The translations under genes and the position numbers were made by a program. 47,940 bases of DNA from Proteiniphilum sp. UBA5283. Its GTDB lineage: Bacteria > Bacteroidota > Bacteroidia > Bacteroidales > Dysgonomonadaceae. Of the stretch, positions 9,816 through 20,500 are shown one piece after another (position 1 is the stretch's first letter; every line of letters begins with the position of its first letter). The notes under the pieces are model-generated. The model did no database searches. It was not told the DNA's origin and saw nothing but the letters and a program-made list of their open reading frames with translations. The DNA lies in NCBI GenBank assembly GCA_002408485.1, contig DHSP01000059.1:656-48595 (forward strand), in the 5' to 3' direction.

Positions 9816-9847
9816 CAAAATTAGTCAACTTTGCAACACGTAACAAA
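9816..9847 (-). promoter_or_regulatory. Bacteroidota-type promoter of queA
   Basis: On the minus strand TTTG (9847-9844) is followed after exactly 20 nt by TAATTTTG (9823-9816), matching the TTTG / TAnnTTTG promoter of the phylum at the expected spacing. A start near 9809 would leave a leader of about 45 nt before the ATG at 9763. Confidence 0.7.
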
Positions 9848-9878
9848 AATAAAATAGCTGAAAACAGCCTATAAAAGC

Positions 9879-10949
9879 ATGAAGAAATTGGAAACAGGCG
9901 ACAAAGTGCGTTTTCTAAACACAGTTGGGGGAGGCACGGTGAAGGGCTTTCTCAGCAAACAACTGGTGATTGTGGAGGACGAACATGGGTTCGACATCCC
10001 CATACTCATTTCGGAATGCGTGGTCGTTGAATCTGCCGGAAATGAGAAGCTGGGACTCATCCCCGAGAACAAAGAGACAACGACAGACAAAGACCTTTCA
10101 CCCTCCGTAACGGAAGTAAAAGTGAAAGATAACGAGCCCGTGCAAGAGACGGCCGAAGGGGAGAAGATTACTGCTTGCCTGGCCTATTTGCCAACAGACG
10201 TAAAAAACCTATCCTCCTCATCCTACGAATGTTATTTTGTGAACGACAGCAACTACTACCTTTTTTTCAACTACATGAGTCGTGAAAACAACACTTGGAA
10301 AAGTCGTTACAACGGTTCTATCGAACCAAACACAAAGATATTTCTGGAGGAGTTCGATAAGACGGCACTCAACGAAATTGAAAAAGTATCCGTTCAGTTT
10401 ATTGCCTTCAAGTATCCAAAGCAGTTCAGGTTCAAGAACCCCTGTTCCGTGGAGTTGCGTATTGATACGGTGAAATTTTACAAACTCCACAGCTTCCGGG
10501 AAAACGACTACTTTGAGGACGAAGCCTTGCTTTACTACGTCATGCGGGACGATGTCCCCGAGAGGGAGCTGCTGGTTTCGGCAGGCGACCTGGAGCGTGC
10601 CATCAAAGAGAAGCAAGCCGCAGATAGACGCCCTCGCATTCAACGGATCGAGAAAAAAGAAAAAAACCAACTGATTGAGATCGACCTCCATGCTGATGCA
10701 TTGCTCGACACCACAAGCGGGTTGAACAACGCCGATCTGCTGGAATACCAGCTGAATAAATTCAACGAGGTGATGGCCGGTCACATCCGCAACAAAAACC
10801 AAAAAATTGTATTTATTCACGGCAAAGGGGATGGCATACTTAGAAATGCCATCCTGAAAGAGCTGAAAACCAAGTATCCCAAATGTTATTACCAGGACGC
10901 CTCCTTTCAGGAATATGGTTATGGGGCAACCATGGTAACCATAAAATAA
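9879..10949 (+). CDS. DUF2027 and Smr domain protein
   Basis: A cytosolic 356-residue protein. It begins with a small beta-barrel-like segment (TGDKVRFLNTVGGGTVKGF), continues with a charged linker and a DUF2027 region (about residues 105-245, for example SYECYFVNDSNYYLFFNYMS), and ends in an Smr domain (about 265-356). The Smr part has the IEIDLHADALLD motif and the HGKGDGILRNAI motif typical of Smr nucleases, which cut nucleic acid or act on collided ribosomes when attached to MutS2. This protein is not MutS2, and its target is unknown. A linker helix with many Lys/Arg precedes the Smr domain. The next gene starts 6 nt later, so both are probably one transcript. Confidence 0.85.
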   Translation: MKKLETGDKVRFLNTVGGGTVKGFLSKQLVIVEDEHGFDIPILISECVVVESAGNEKLGLIPENKETTTDKDLSPSVTEVKVKDNEPVQETAEGEKITACLAYLPTDVKNLSSSSYECYFVNDSNYYLFFNYMSRENNTWKSRYNGSIEPNTKIFLEEFDKTALNEIEKVSVQFIAFKYPKQFRFKNPCSVELRIDTVKFYKLHSFRENDYFEDEALLYYVMRDDVPERELLVSAGDLERAIKEKQAADRRPRIQRIEKKEKNQLIEIDLHADALLDTTSGLNNADLLEYQLNKFNEVMAGHIRNKNQKIVFIHGKGDGILRNAILKELKTKYPKCYYQDASFQEYGYGATMVTIK

Positions 10950-10955
10950 TATTCT

Positions 10956-11555
10956 ATGATAAAGAAAAATATCACCATCCTCATTGCTGCCATCATGCTT
11001 TCAGGTTGCAACATCATGAACCAGATTGGAGGAGCCATTCAGCTATCCCAGAGCGAGTACAGGTATAACTCACTGAACAACATTCAACTGGCCGGGATAA
11101 ACCTGGGGAACGCCTCGAGCATCTCTGTCTCCAACCTGGCTTCTATTGCCACGGTGCTGGCCGGAGGCTCGACGATGCAGACCATCCCGTTCAGCATGAC
11201 CCTCAACATGGACGTCACCAACCCGAACAGCAGTGCTGCCTTTCTCGACGCCCTAGATTACGCCATTCAAATCAACGAGATGGAGTTCGTGGAAGGTAAA
11301 ATGGATATCCCCATCCGCATTGAACCCGGGGAAACCAAGATAGTGGGCATCCCCGTCAGCGTAGATTTGAAAAACCTGATGAACCGCTATTCGCAGGGAC
11401 GTGTAACCAGTGAAATGAGTGCCTTCCTTGGCATCACACCCAAAGAGACATCGGTAACGGTAAAACTATGGCCTAAATTTACCGTCGGTGGCACAGTCGT
11501 AAAGGTGCCGGCTGCGATTCCCGTCGTTTTCAACTTTGGGGGAAAAGATCACTAA
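10956..11555 (+). CDS. Lipoprotein with LEA14-like fold, unknown role
   Basis: A 199-residue exported protein with lipoprotein signal MIKKNITILIAAIMLSGC (lipidated Cys18). The mature part alternates short beta strands (LNNIQLAGINLGNAS, FSMTLNMDVTNPNSSAAFLD, IRIEPGETKIVGIPVSVDL). The D-V-x-N-P-N-S pattern is typical of LEA14/WHy-like immunoglobulin-type domains that bind surfaces or hydrophobic ligands. I do not recognise a specific family. It sits 6 nt after the DUF2027-Smr gene and converges with the thioesterase gene after a 9-nt gap. Role unknown. Confidence 0.72.
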   Translation: MIKKNITILIAAIMLSGCNIMNQIGGAIQLSQSEYRYNSLNNIQLAGINLGNASSISVSNLASIATVLAGGSTMQTIPFSMTLNMDVTNPNSSAAFLDALDYAIQINEMEFVEGKMDIPIRIEPGETKIVGIPVSVDLKNLMNRYSQGRVTSEMSAFLGITPKETSVTVKLWPKFTVGGTVVKVPAAIPVVFNFGGKDH

Positions 11556-11564
11556 AAAACTTTA

Positions 11565-12299
11565 TTACACCTCTTCAAACACGATGCGTGCCCGGCAAAC
11601 GGCCCCTTTCCCGTATGTTTCAATCTGAAAACCGTAGTCGCCCGGGGCATGCAGCTGACGAAAGACCTCGCCGGAGTCGCCAAAGGTGAGTTCTTTCAGA
11701 AAGTTAATCTCAAAACGTCGGATATGATGCTTCCGATAAAAATCGGGCGTAAAACAATCGGATAGCCATTCCACATAATGGAGGCTGTTGGCATGGTTGT
11801 TTACATCGATGTCGCTGTATTTTACCTGAAACCTGTTTGCCACCTCTCCCGACACAGTGGCAATACGTCCCGGTTCGCCGATTGGCGTGCTTTCCGGGAA
11901 CACAAAATTATGCATCGAGGGAAGCGTGTCGAGCAGGACGCTGCGCCGCGTATGCATATCCATTACAGCCCAGGAAGAAGCTGCGTAACCGATAGGTTCT
12001 TCAGCACCATCAAAGATCCGAAAATTACGCGTTGTGAAGGCTGTCCCTATTTTCTCAATCCATGTCTCAATGGAAAGGGAATCGTTCTCAGTAGGCATTC
12101 TTTTCATGTCGATCACCAGGCGCGACAACACCCAGGTGAAGTTATCGGTTTGCAGCTCCAGCAGGCCAAAGCCGTTTTCATCGGCATTCTTTCCTGCAGT
12201 GATCAACACAAAGTTGGTCAGCGAGGAGAGCGACACCCTCCTGCGAAAATCTATATCCTGTGCCTCTATGTTGTAACTGTATTTTTTCTTTGCACCCAT
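11565..12299 (-). CDS. Acyl-ACP thioesterase
   Basis: A cytosolic 244-residue double hot-dog thioesterase of the FatA/FatB-like family (PF01643), which frees fatty acids from acyl carrier protein. Supporting blocks are FTWVLSRLVIDMKRMPTEND in the first hot-dog, SSWAVMDMHTRRSVLLDTLP in the middle, and VKYSDIDVNNHANSLHYVEWL in the second, where the Asp-x-Asn-x-His pattern holds the predicted catalytic residues (D-I-D-V-N-N-H-A-N). Length fits bacterial members. It is transcribed divergently from the serine dehydratase gene and has its own promoter box. Confidence 0.9.
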   Translation of the reverse strand: MGAKKKYSYNIEAQDIDFRRRVSLSSLTNFVLITAGKNADENGFGLLELQTDNFTWVLSRLVIDMKRMPTENDSLSIETWIEKIGTAFTTRNFRIFDGAEEPIGYAASSWAVMDMHTRRSVLLDTLPSMHNFVFPESTPIGEPGRIATVSGEVANRFQVKYSDIDVNNHANSLHYVEWLSDCFTPDFYRKHHIRRFEINFLKELTFGDSGEVFRQLHAPGDYGFQIETYGKGAVCRARIVFEEV

Positions 12300-12318
12300 C
12301 GTTCCGAATTATGAACCG

Positions 12319-12326
12319 CAAAAGTA
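12319..12326 (-). promoter_or_regulatory. -7 box for the thioesterase gene
   Basis: The minus strand reads TACTTTTG, an exact TAnnTTTG match 20 nt upstream of the start codon at 12299. No clear -33 TTTG at 19-21 nt. The leader would be short. Confidence 0.5.
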
Positions 12327-12362
12327 CAAAATAAATACCTTTTTCCGGACGATATTTATCGC

Positions 12363-12370
12363 TATCTTTG
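12363..12370 (+). promoter_or_regulatory. -7 box for the serine dehydratase gene
   Basis: TATCTTTG matches TAnnTTTG, about 97 nt before the chosen ATG at 12467. A weak T-rich -33 (TTTT at 12341-12344) lies at roughly the right distance. With the minus-strand box at 12319-12326 this forms a divergent promoter region. Confidence 0.5.
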
Positions 12371-12466
12371 TGAAAAGGAACCGGTATGAGACATATGGCT
12401 AACCATTTCACACACGACCTCCAATTTCAAAGCTCCTGCAACCATATAATTAATCAGACAAAGAGT

Positions 12467-13681
12467 ATGCAATCCATAAAAGAACTTTTCCGTATCGGCA
12501 ACGGCCCATCAAGCAGCCATACCATGGGCCCCAAAAAGGCAGCCCTCCTTTTTACCGAAGCACAGAGTGACGCCGAAAGATTCGTGGTCACCCTCTACGG
12601 CAGCCTGGCAGCCACAGGCAAAGGGCACCTCACCGACGAGGCCATCCTGAGCGTGATGGAGCCTGTAGCCCCCACCACCATTGTGTGGCAACCCAAAATA
12701 TTCCTTCCTTTTCACCCCAACGCATTGAAGATGGAAGCATTCCGCGGCAACAGGCTGTCCGGCTCGCAGACAGTCTACAGCGTGGGCGGAGGAGCTCTTT
12801 CGGACGGAGAGAAGGCTATTGGCCTCTCCGAGAACGAGGGAAGGGATATTTATCCGATGACCACCCTGACAGAGATCATGGAATGGTGTGAGGTGACGGG
12901 AAAAAGCTACTGGGAATATGTGGAGGAGTGCGAGGATAAGGATATATGGGACTACCTGGAAGAGGTATGGAAGGTGATGAAGGCAGCAGTGAAGCGGGGA
13001 CTCGACAACGAGGGAGTACTTCCGGGCCCGCTTAGCCTCCACCGTAAGGCGACAAGCTACTTCATTAAAGCAAAAGGGTACAAGGCGTCGCTTCAGTCGC
13101 GCGGGCTGGTGTTCTCCTATGCGCTGGCCGTTTCGGAGGAGAATGCTTCGGGTGGGCAGATCGTCACTGCACCCACCTGCGGATCGTGTGGTGTTGTGCC
13201 GTCCGTGCTCTATCATCTGGAGGAAATACGAGATTTCAGTAAGAACAGGATGCTGCGTGCCCTGGCTACGGCAGGACTTTTTGGCAACATCGTGAAAAAG
13301 AACGCTTCCATCTCGGGCGCCGAGGTGGGATGCCAGGGAGAAGTGGGCGTGGCTTGCGCCATGGCGGCAGCTGCAGCCAATCAGCTCTTCGGAGGAAGCC
13401 CCGCACAGATTGAATACGCCGCCGAAATGGGGTTGGAGCATCACCTGGGGATGACCTGCGACCCGGTGTGCGGACTGGTACAGATACCCTGCATCGAACG
13501 CAATGCCTATGCCGCGGCACGTGCGCTGGATGCCAACCTCTACTCATCCTTCACAGACGGGATACATCGTGTTTCGTTCGACCGCGTGGTGAATGTAATG
13601 AAAGAGACGGGGCACGATCTGCCCTCACTTTACAAGGAGACCGGAGAAGGCGGACTGGCCAAAGGGCACAAGTTTTCATAA
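12467..13681 (+). CDS. sdaA: L-serine dehydratase (ammonia-lyase), iron-sulfur, single chain
   Basis: Converts L-serine to pyruvate and ammonia in the cytosol using a 4Fe-4S cluster, a common amino-acid fermentation step in Bacteroidales. I chose ATG 12467 (404 residues), where MQSIKELFRIGNGPSSSHTM matches the family's first residues; an upstream ATG at 12386 only adds unrelated sequence. The N-terminal beta domain carries the SSSHTMGP substrate loop. The C-terminal alpha domain has APTCGSCGVVPS and MTCDPVCGLVQIPCIERNA, which supply the cluster cysteines. Single-chain form with full length. A weak hairpin with a T-run follows the stop. Confidence 0.95.
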   Translation: MQSIKELFRIGNGPSSSHTMGPKKAALLFTEAQSDAERFVVTLYGSLAATGKGHLTDEAILSVMEPVAPTTIVWQPKIFLPFHPNALKMEAFRGNRLSGSQTVYSVGGGALSDGEKAIGLSENEGRDIYPMTTLTEIMEWCEVTGKSYWEYVEECEDKDIWDYLEEVWKVMKAAVKRGLDNEGVLPGPLSLHRKATSYFIKAKGYKASLQSRGLVFSYALAVSEENASGGQIVTAPTCGSCGVVPSVLYHLEEIRDFSKNRMLRALATAGLFGNIVKKNASISGAEVGCQGEVGVACAMAAAAANQLFGGSPAQIEYAAEMGLEHHLGMTCDPVCGLVQIPCIERNAYAAARALDANLYSSFTDGIHRVSFDRVVNVMKETGHDLPSLYKETGEGGLAKGHKFS

Positions 13682-13710
13682 AAAATAAACAGGTACAAAA
13701 ATAGAAACGC

Positions 13711-13731
13711 AACACACAAAGTGTTTTTTTT
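13711..13731 (+). terminator. Weak intrinsic terminator after sdaA
   Basis: AACAC, loop ACAAA, then GTGTT running into eight Ts, starting 30 nt after the sdaA stop. The stem is only 5 bp, so strength is doubtful. Confidence 0.42.
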
Positions 13732-13856
13732 GACATTTCATATACTTTTTTCCGGTTTTCACCGTTATAGGTACGGTATTACGTAATCAACCCCACGCTG
13801 TTTTCCGGACAATAAAATTGAGAAACCGGGAAACGAAGTAACTTAATGCAGCAGAT

Positions 13857-14447
13857 ATGATAGACTATATCAAAGGCGAGGTGGCCGAACTTACACCTGC
13901 CTCTGTCACAATTGAATGCAGAGGCATCGGGTATCAGATGAACATCTCTCTCAACACCTACGGAGCCATCAGCAATAAGCCGAATGTGAAACTCTATGTG
14001 CACGAAGCTATCCGCGAAGACGCACATGTTTTGTTTGGCTTTATGGACAAACACGAACGGGAACTCTTCCTGCTCCTTATCAGCGTATCGGGAGTGGGGC
14101 CTAGTACGGCACGGGTCATCCTCTCCTCTCTCAGTTCAAAAGAGCTGGAGAACGTGATAGCCACGGAAAATGCTGCCGTGTTGCAGTCGGTAAAGGGAAT
14201 TGGAGCAAAAACAGCACAAAGAATCATCGTAGACCTGAAAGACAAAATCAAGTTTACTGACGAGAGCGGGACCATCCAGCTTCCTGCCAAAGACGATCTT
14301 TCCGAAACAGGCCATGCCGCAGTATCGGCCCTGGTGATGCTTGGGTTCGTACAGACTGCATCACAGAAAGTGGTATCAAAAATCATCAGGGAATCACCCG
14401 CATTGCCGGTAGAGGCTGTCATTAAAGAGGCATTGAAGAGATTATAA
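13857..14447 (+). CDS. ruvA: Holliday junction DNA helicase subunit RuvA
   Basis: RuvA binds four-way junctions and loads the RuvB motor during recombination repair. The 196-residue protein starts MIDYIKGEVAELTPASVTIE, the usual OB-fold N-terminus, followed by the helix-hairpin-helix motifs LISVSGVGPSTARVILSS and VKGIGAKTAQRIIVDLKDK. The C-terminal domain III (ETGHAAVSALVMLGF...VEAVIKEALKRL) contacts RuvB. Length is normal. ruvB is not adjacent. sprA follows after 73 nt; a ruvA-sprA order is, to my knowledge, common in Bacteroidota. Confidence 0.97.
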   Translation: MIDYIKGEVAELTPASVTIECRGIGYQMNISLNTYGAISNKPNVKLYVHEAIREDAHVLFGFMDKHERELFLLLISVSGVGPSTARVILSSLSSKELENVIATENAAVLQSVKGIGAKTAQRIIVDLKDKIKFTDESGTIQLPAKDDLSETGHAAVSALVMLGFVQTASQKVVSKIIRESPALPVEAVIKEALKRL

Positions 14448-14520
14448 ACAGTGGCCAGGTTACGTAATACGCATTTTTTGAGTAAAAAATCGTATAGCTG
14501 TTGTTTCTCTGAATAAATTT

Positions 14521-17500
14521 GTGCACATAGTCTTTTTCTTGCTTCTGCTGATGACCGGTGGGAGGCAGCTTCTTTATGCACAGATCAATTTATCGGGCAT
14601 ACGAACAGAGGTGCGCTACGATCACCGGTCGAACCGTTACATCTTCGAACAAAAGGTCGGCAACACCGTCGTGGGGACTCCCTACTCCATGACCCCGGAA
14701 GAATACAGGGCATACCGCTTGCGTCAAACACAAACCCATTATTTCCGCAGGCGCAACGCACTGCGTGCCGACAGCCTGCAGGCGGTTGCGCAGCCCTTTT
14801 CTCTTGCCGGTCTGCGGAAACGTGGCGACCCGCAGAAAACGATCTTTGGACTTGGAGGAGTGCAGCTTACGACGCATGGATCCGTGGAGATATCAACCGG
14901 AATGAATAGGAATATCACCGACAATCCTACCCTGCCGCAGCGTGCACGAAAGAGGAGCATGTTCGACTTCGATCAACAGATCCAGCTTAATGTCAATGCA
15001 AAGGTGGGGGATAAAATTAACTTTGACATCAATTACGACACCGAGTCTACGTTCGATTTTCAAAGCAAACAGCTTAAACTCGCCTACCGGGGAGACGAAG
15101 ATGAGATCATCCAAAATATTGAAGCGGGCAACGTGAGCCTGAACAGCGGTAACTCACTCATTCATGCCGGAGCAGCCCTGTTCGGGATCAAATCGGAGCT
15201 ACAGTTCGGGAAGTTGCGGGTAAAAAGCCTCTTTTCTCAACAGCAATCTGAGTCACAGACAATCAATACCCGGGGAGGGATACAAACCACGCCCTTTGAG
15301 TTCTCCGCCGATCAGTACGAAGAAAACCAACATTTCTTCCTTGGCCATTGGTTTCGCGACAGGTACGACGAAGCTCTGGCCAGGCTGCCCTACATAGAGT
15401 CTCCTGTTTCCATCACCAAAATAGAAGTATGGGTGACCAATAAACGGGGAGACTATGCACAGGCAAGAAATATCGTGGCTTTTGCCGATCTAGGGGAACA
15501 GGAGCATATACACAACGCCGGTTGGGTGTCGCAAGGAGTTGCTGGGGTACCGCACAATGGAGCCAACACATTGTATGAGCAGCTCATCGGCATCTGGGCA
15601 GGGGCAAGAAAGATCAGCGAAACTGCGCATGTTTTTCCGGGCAGTGTTGTCGGCGGCACAGATTACGAAAAGTTGGAAAACGCTCGCCTCCTTAGCGCTT
15701 CGGAATATAGCTTTCAGCCGCAACTGGGCTATCTTTCCCTGAACATGCCGCTGCAACCGGATGAGGTGCTGGCGGTGGCGTATGAGTTCACCTACCATGG
15801 CGAAGTATATCAGGTTGGCGAATTCTCCGCAGATGTACGGAGTAACATCGGAAACAACAGCAGCAATGGCGGTGCTCTTTTTCTGAAACTACTCAAGCCG
15901 GTATCGTTGTCGCCACAGGCCTATACATGGAACCTGATGATGAAAAACATCTACTCTGCCGGCCATGCTGCATATAACATGCAGCGAGATCATTTCCGGT
16001 TGCAGATCACCTGGCAAAGCGACACCACCGGAACGTACCTGAACTATATTCCCGAAAACGGCATCGGGGACAAGTTGCTCCTGCAGGTGTTACAACTCGA
16101 CAGGCTGGATTCGAGAAATAACGAGCAGCCCGACGGCAACTTCGACTTTCTGGAAGGATATACCGTTGATTCACAGAATGGACGTATTATTTTCCCGGTG
16201 GTGGAACCTTTCGGTTCATACCTGCGCAAAAAAATTGGAAACGATGTCGTCTCGGAAAAATACATTTATGAGGAACTGTACGACTCCACCCTCACTGTGG
16301 CACGACAACTTCCGGAGAAAAACAAATTCCGGATCAGCGGCGAATACAGAGGCTCCCCGGATTCGCAGATTACCCTTAACGCCATGAACGTGGCCCGTGG
16401 ATCGGTGCGGGTAACTGCCGGCGGCGTGACACTCACCGAAGGAGTCGATTATACGGTAGACTATGTCTCCGGCACGGTGAACATCATCAATCAGGCCATT
16501 CTGGCGGCAGGAACGCCCGTAAGCGTCACACTCGAAAGTCAGCAGATGATGCAAATGCAGCGAAAAACCCTGATGGGCCTCGATCTGCAGTACGACCTCT
16601 CCAAACATCTCTCTCTGGGTGCCACGCTGATGCACTATTCCGAAAAACCGCTCACCATGAAGCCTTTTTTTGGCGATGAGTCTTCCAAAAACACCCTGTG
16701 GGGCACCCATGTGAACTACAAGAGACAGTCGTATGCGCTCACCAACCTCATTGACAGACTCCCTTTCGTGGAAGCCACCGCACCTTCTCAACTGACAGCA
16801 AACCTTGAGTTCGCAGAAATGCTTCCCGGGCATTATAAAAACAAATATACTGGCGGTTATTCCTACCTCGATGATTTTGAATCGTCCACCTCGGTCATCG
16901 ACCTGCGAACACCCTATGCCTGGTCGCTCGCCGCCACGCCCTCCGGCAACTCATCGACGGGGCTCTTTCCCGAAGGGTCACTGTCGAACCACACCGATTA
17001 CGGAAAAAACCGTGCCCTGATGGCGTGGTTTTATATCGATGGAATCTTTACCCGCAGGAACTCCAACCTCACACCCGTACACATAAAAAACGATCCCGAC
17101 CAGCTTTCCGATCACAGGGTGAGAGAAGTCTACGAAAGAGAAATATTTCCAAACCGTGATGCTCTCTACGGTCAGCCGACAACCTTACCGGTGCTTAACA
17201 TATCCTATTACCCCGATGAACGCGGTCCCTATAACCTCGATACCGATGTCGACAGTGACGGCAGGCTGCTCCACCCCAGCCGCCGCTGGGGTGGCATAAC
17301 CCGTCGTATGGACACCCGCGATTTTGAAGCAGCCAACATTGAGTATATTGAATTCTGGCTGATGGATCCGTTCGTGAACAACACGCAGGGCGCCCCACGG
17401 GGAGGTGATCTCTATTTCAACCTCGGCGAAATATCGGAAGACATTCTGAAAGACGGGAAGAAGTTCTTCGAGAATGGGTTGCCTGTTGATGGAGACACAA

Positions 17501-20500
17501 CAACCGTGGGGCTATCGGTATGGGGCAAGTATCCAAAACGGCAATCCACGGTCTACGGGTTCGACAACTCCCTGGGAATGGAATCACGCAGGATACAGGA
17601 TGTGGGACTGAACGGGCTGAGCAGCGAAGAAGAAAAGTCATTTCCCACCTATGCTGCCTACCTCGAGAAGCTGAAACCTCGTCTCTCAGAAGAAACGCTT
17701 TCACGAATGCAAAACGACCCCCATTCGCCGCTCAACGACCCTGCGGGCGACAGCTTTCGCCACTACCGCGGACAGGAACAAGACAGATTGCAACTGAGCA
17801 TCCTCGACCGCTACAAGTATTATAACGGAACCGAAGGAAACTCGCTGCCACCGGATAACAATGCCCCCTATCACAACGTCTCACGTACCACTCCCGACGT
17901 AGAGGACATTGATAACGATCACACAATGAACGAACATGAATCCTATTTTCAATACAAAGTATCGCTTCGCCCCGGAACAATGGAGGTGGGATCCAATTTC
18001 ATTACCGACAAGAGGGAGGTGAGCCTGAAGCTACGCAACGGAAACGACGGAACCGTGACCTGGTATCAGTTTAGAATACCGGTTCGTGACTATCAGGCCA
18101 GGATCGGCAACATACAGGGATTTAACAACATTCGTTTTATGCGGATGTTTCTTACCGGCTTCGAAGAGCCGGTATTTCTTCGTTTTGCCACGCTGGAGCT
18201 GGTCCGCAGCGAATGGAGAAACTACTCACGGGATATTGTCACGGGGGGAACCATAACGGGCACGGGCAGCCTGGAGATCTCCTCGGTAAACATTGAAGAG
18301 AACGGAAGCAGGACACCGGTAAATTACCTGTTGCCTCCGGGCGTTACGCGCATATTGGATCCGGGGCAGCCTCAATTGAGGCAGGAAAACGAACAGTCGC
18401 TCTCGCTGAAAGTGCTCCGGCTTGACCCAGGCGACGCGCGCGCAGTGTACAAGAACAGCATGTACGACCTGCGCCGATATAAACGCATGCAGATGTTTGT
18501 GCATGCAGAACAGCTACAGGATGATCCGGGCGTGTTGCAGGATGGGGATCTCTCCATTTTCCTGCGCATAGGGTCGGACTACAGAAACAATTATTACGAG
18601 TATGAGCTACCGCTCCTTGTTACGCCCGAAGGACAATACAACGCTCAAACACTTTCCGGCCAGAAAGCGGTATGGCCAGCCGGGAACATGTTCGACTTCC
18701 CGCTGGAGCTGTTTACAGACCTGAAGCTCGACCGCAATACCGATAAGCGTCCCGGGAGCGGAATCGATTTTTTTACACCCTATACGCAGCCCGATCCCGA
18801 AAAACCGGATAACCGGATCACCATTGTGGGCAACCCCTCGCTGTCAGAGGTGAAAGTGATGATGATCGGTATCCGGAACAACAGCAGGGAGGAACGGTCG
18901 GGAGAGATATGGGTAAACGAAATGCGTCTGAGTGAGTATGACGAGAAAGGAGGATGGGCGGCACAGGGCAATGTGAACCTCACTCTGTCAGACTTGGGGA
19001 TGATTCAATTATCCGGACGAAAAGAAACCGCCGGTTACGGAGCACTCGACCAAAGCCTTCAGCAACGCCGCAACGATGATTACTCTTCGCTTCATTTCGT
19101 TATGAGCCTTGATTTGGGACGTTTCCTACCGAAAAAGGCAAGGATTACCGCTCCTCTCCATTACACATGGTCCAGTGAATCAATGGCGCCATTTTACGAC
19201 CCTTTCAACCAGGACATCCAGTTGAGAGAAACATTAAAACAAGCAGGCAATCAAACCGCTCGCGACTCCCTAAAAAACAGGGCGCTCACTCTCACAAGCA
19301 TCCGGAGTTTGAGTCTCAACAACGTGAAGGTAGACATCAAAAGTAAAAACCCCATGCCCTTTGATCCGGCGAACTTCAGCTTAGGCTATTCGAAGAACGA
19401 AGAGAATCATCGAAGGCCGGACACGGAGTATGCATCAGTAAAGGACTTTCGCTTGCAGGCACTTTATACATACACACCGTTTGCAAAAGCATGGAAGCCG
19501 TTCAAAACAACGGAAGGCTCCGCAGAATGGGCCGGGCTGCTCCGCTCTGTCAATTTCAACTTTCTGCCTCGTAACATCAGCATAAACAACACCATCATGC
19601 GCCACTATCAGGAAACCCGGCTGCGTGACCTGCAAGCACTGACAGAGGGACTCTTCACACAATCAAAAAGAAAACACCTCTCATTCAGCAGCGATTTCTA
19701 TTGGGACAGAAATTTCTCATTTACGTGGGACATGACCGAAAACCTGCACGCCTCGTTCCGCTCAGGGACACTCGCAGAGATTGAGGAGCCCTATCTGCAG
19801 GTCAACAAAGAGATCAACCGCAGCGATTATGAAATTTGGAAGGACTCGGTGTCACAAAGCATCCGTCACCTGGGCAAGCCCCTCAACTATTCACAGACAG
19901 CCGACATCACCTATACCCTTCCCCTTGCACAGATTCCCGTGATGGATTGGATCAACTCCAGTGCGGCCTACAGTTCGGGGTACCGCTGGGAACGAGGCGC
20001 TGAGATTGAGAAAAAAAACATGGGCAACTTCTTGCAGAACGACCTCTCTTTCACCTTTCAGAGCCGGTTTAATCTGATATCCCTGTACAATAAAATACCA
20101 TTCCTGCAACAAGCAAGCACAACAGATGCTGCCCTCAATCTGCCACAATCATTGGCCCGTACCATGATGATGGTACGTCGTATAAACTTGAGTGTCGGCT
20201 ATAAGAGCCGGACTGACCTTCCAGGTTTCGACCCGGAAATTGGTGATTTCTTCGGACAGCAAAAGAGTTCAACGGGACTCATTCCCGGCCTGGGTTTTGC
20301 CTTTGGCACAGAGGGCGGAGAAAAATTTGTAGCAAAGTCCCTTACCCGCAACCAACTGGTGATCAACGAACAGAATCTCAGGCCCGCCATCTTCAACCGG
20401 ACACAAAACATCAAACTGGATGCCTCCATCGAGCCTTTGCCAGGTCTTAGAATAGATCTGCACGCACTGTACGAAAACAACCAACGAACCGAAATGCACT

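Noticed and set aside
10218..10820. 200-codon minus-strand frame opposite the DUF2027-Smr gene
   Set aside because: Shadow of a well-supported gene on the other strand.
12509..13444. 311-codon open frame on the minus strand opposite sdaA
   Set aside because: It lies wholly antisense to a clear serine dehydratase, has no family features and is Cys/His/Arg-rich as expected for a shadow frame.
14514..14521. TAAATTTG promoter box for sprA
   Set aside because: It overlaps the GTG start codon, so transcription would begin inside the signal peptide coding sequence.
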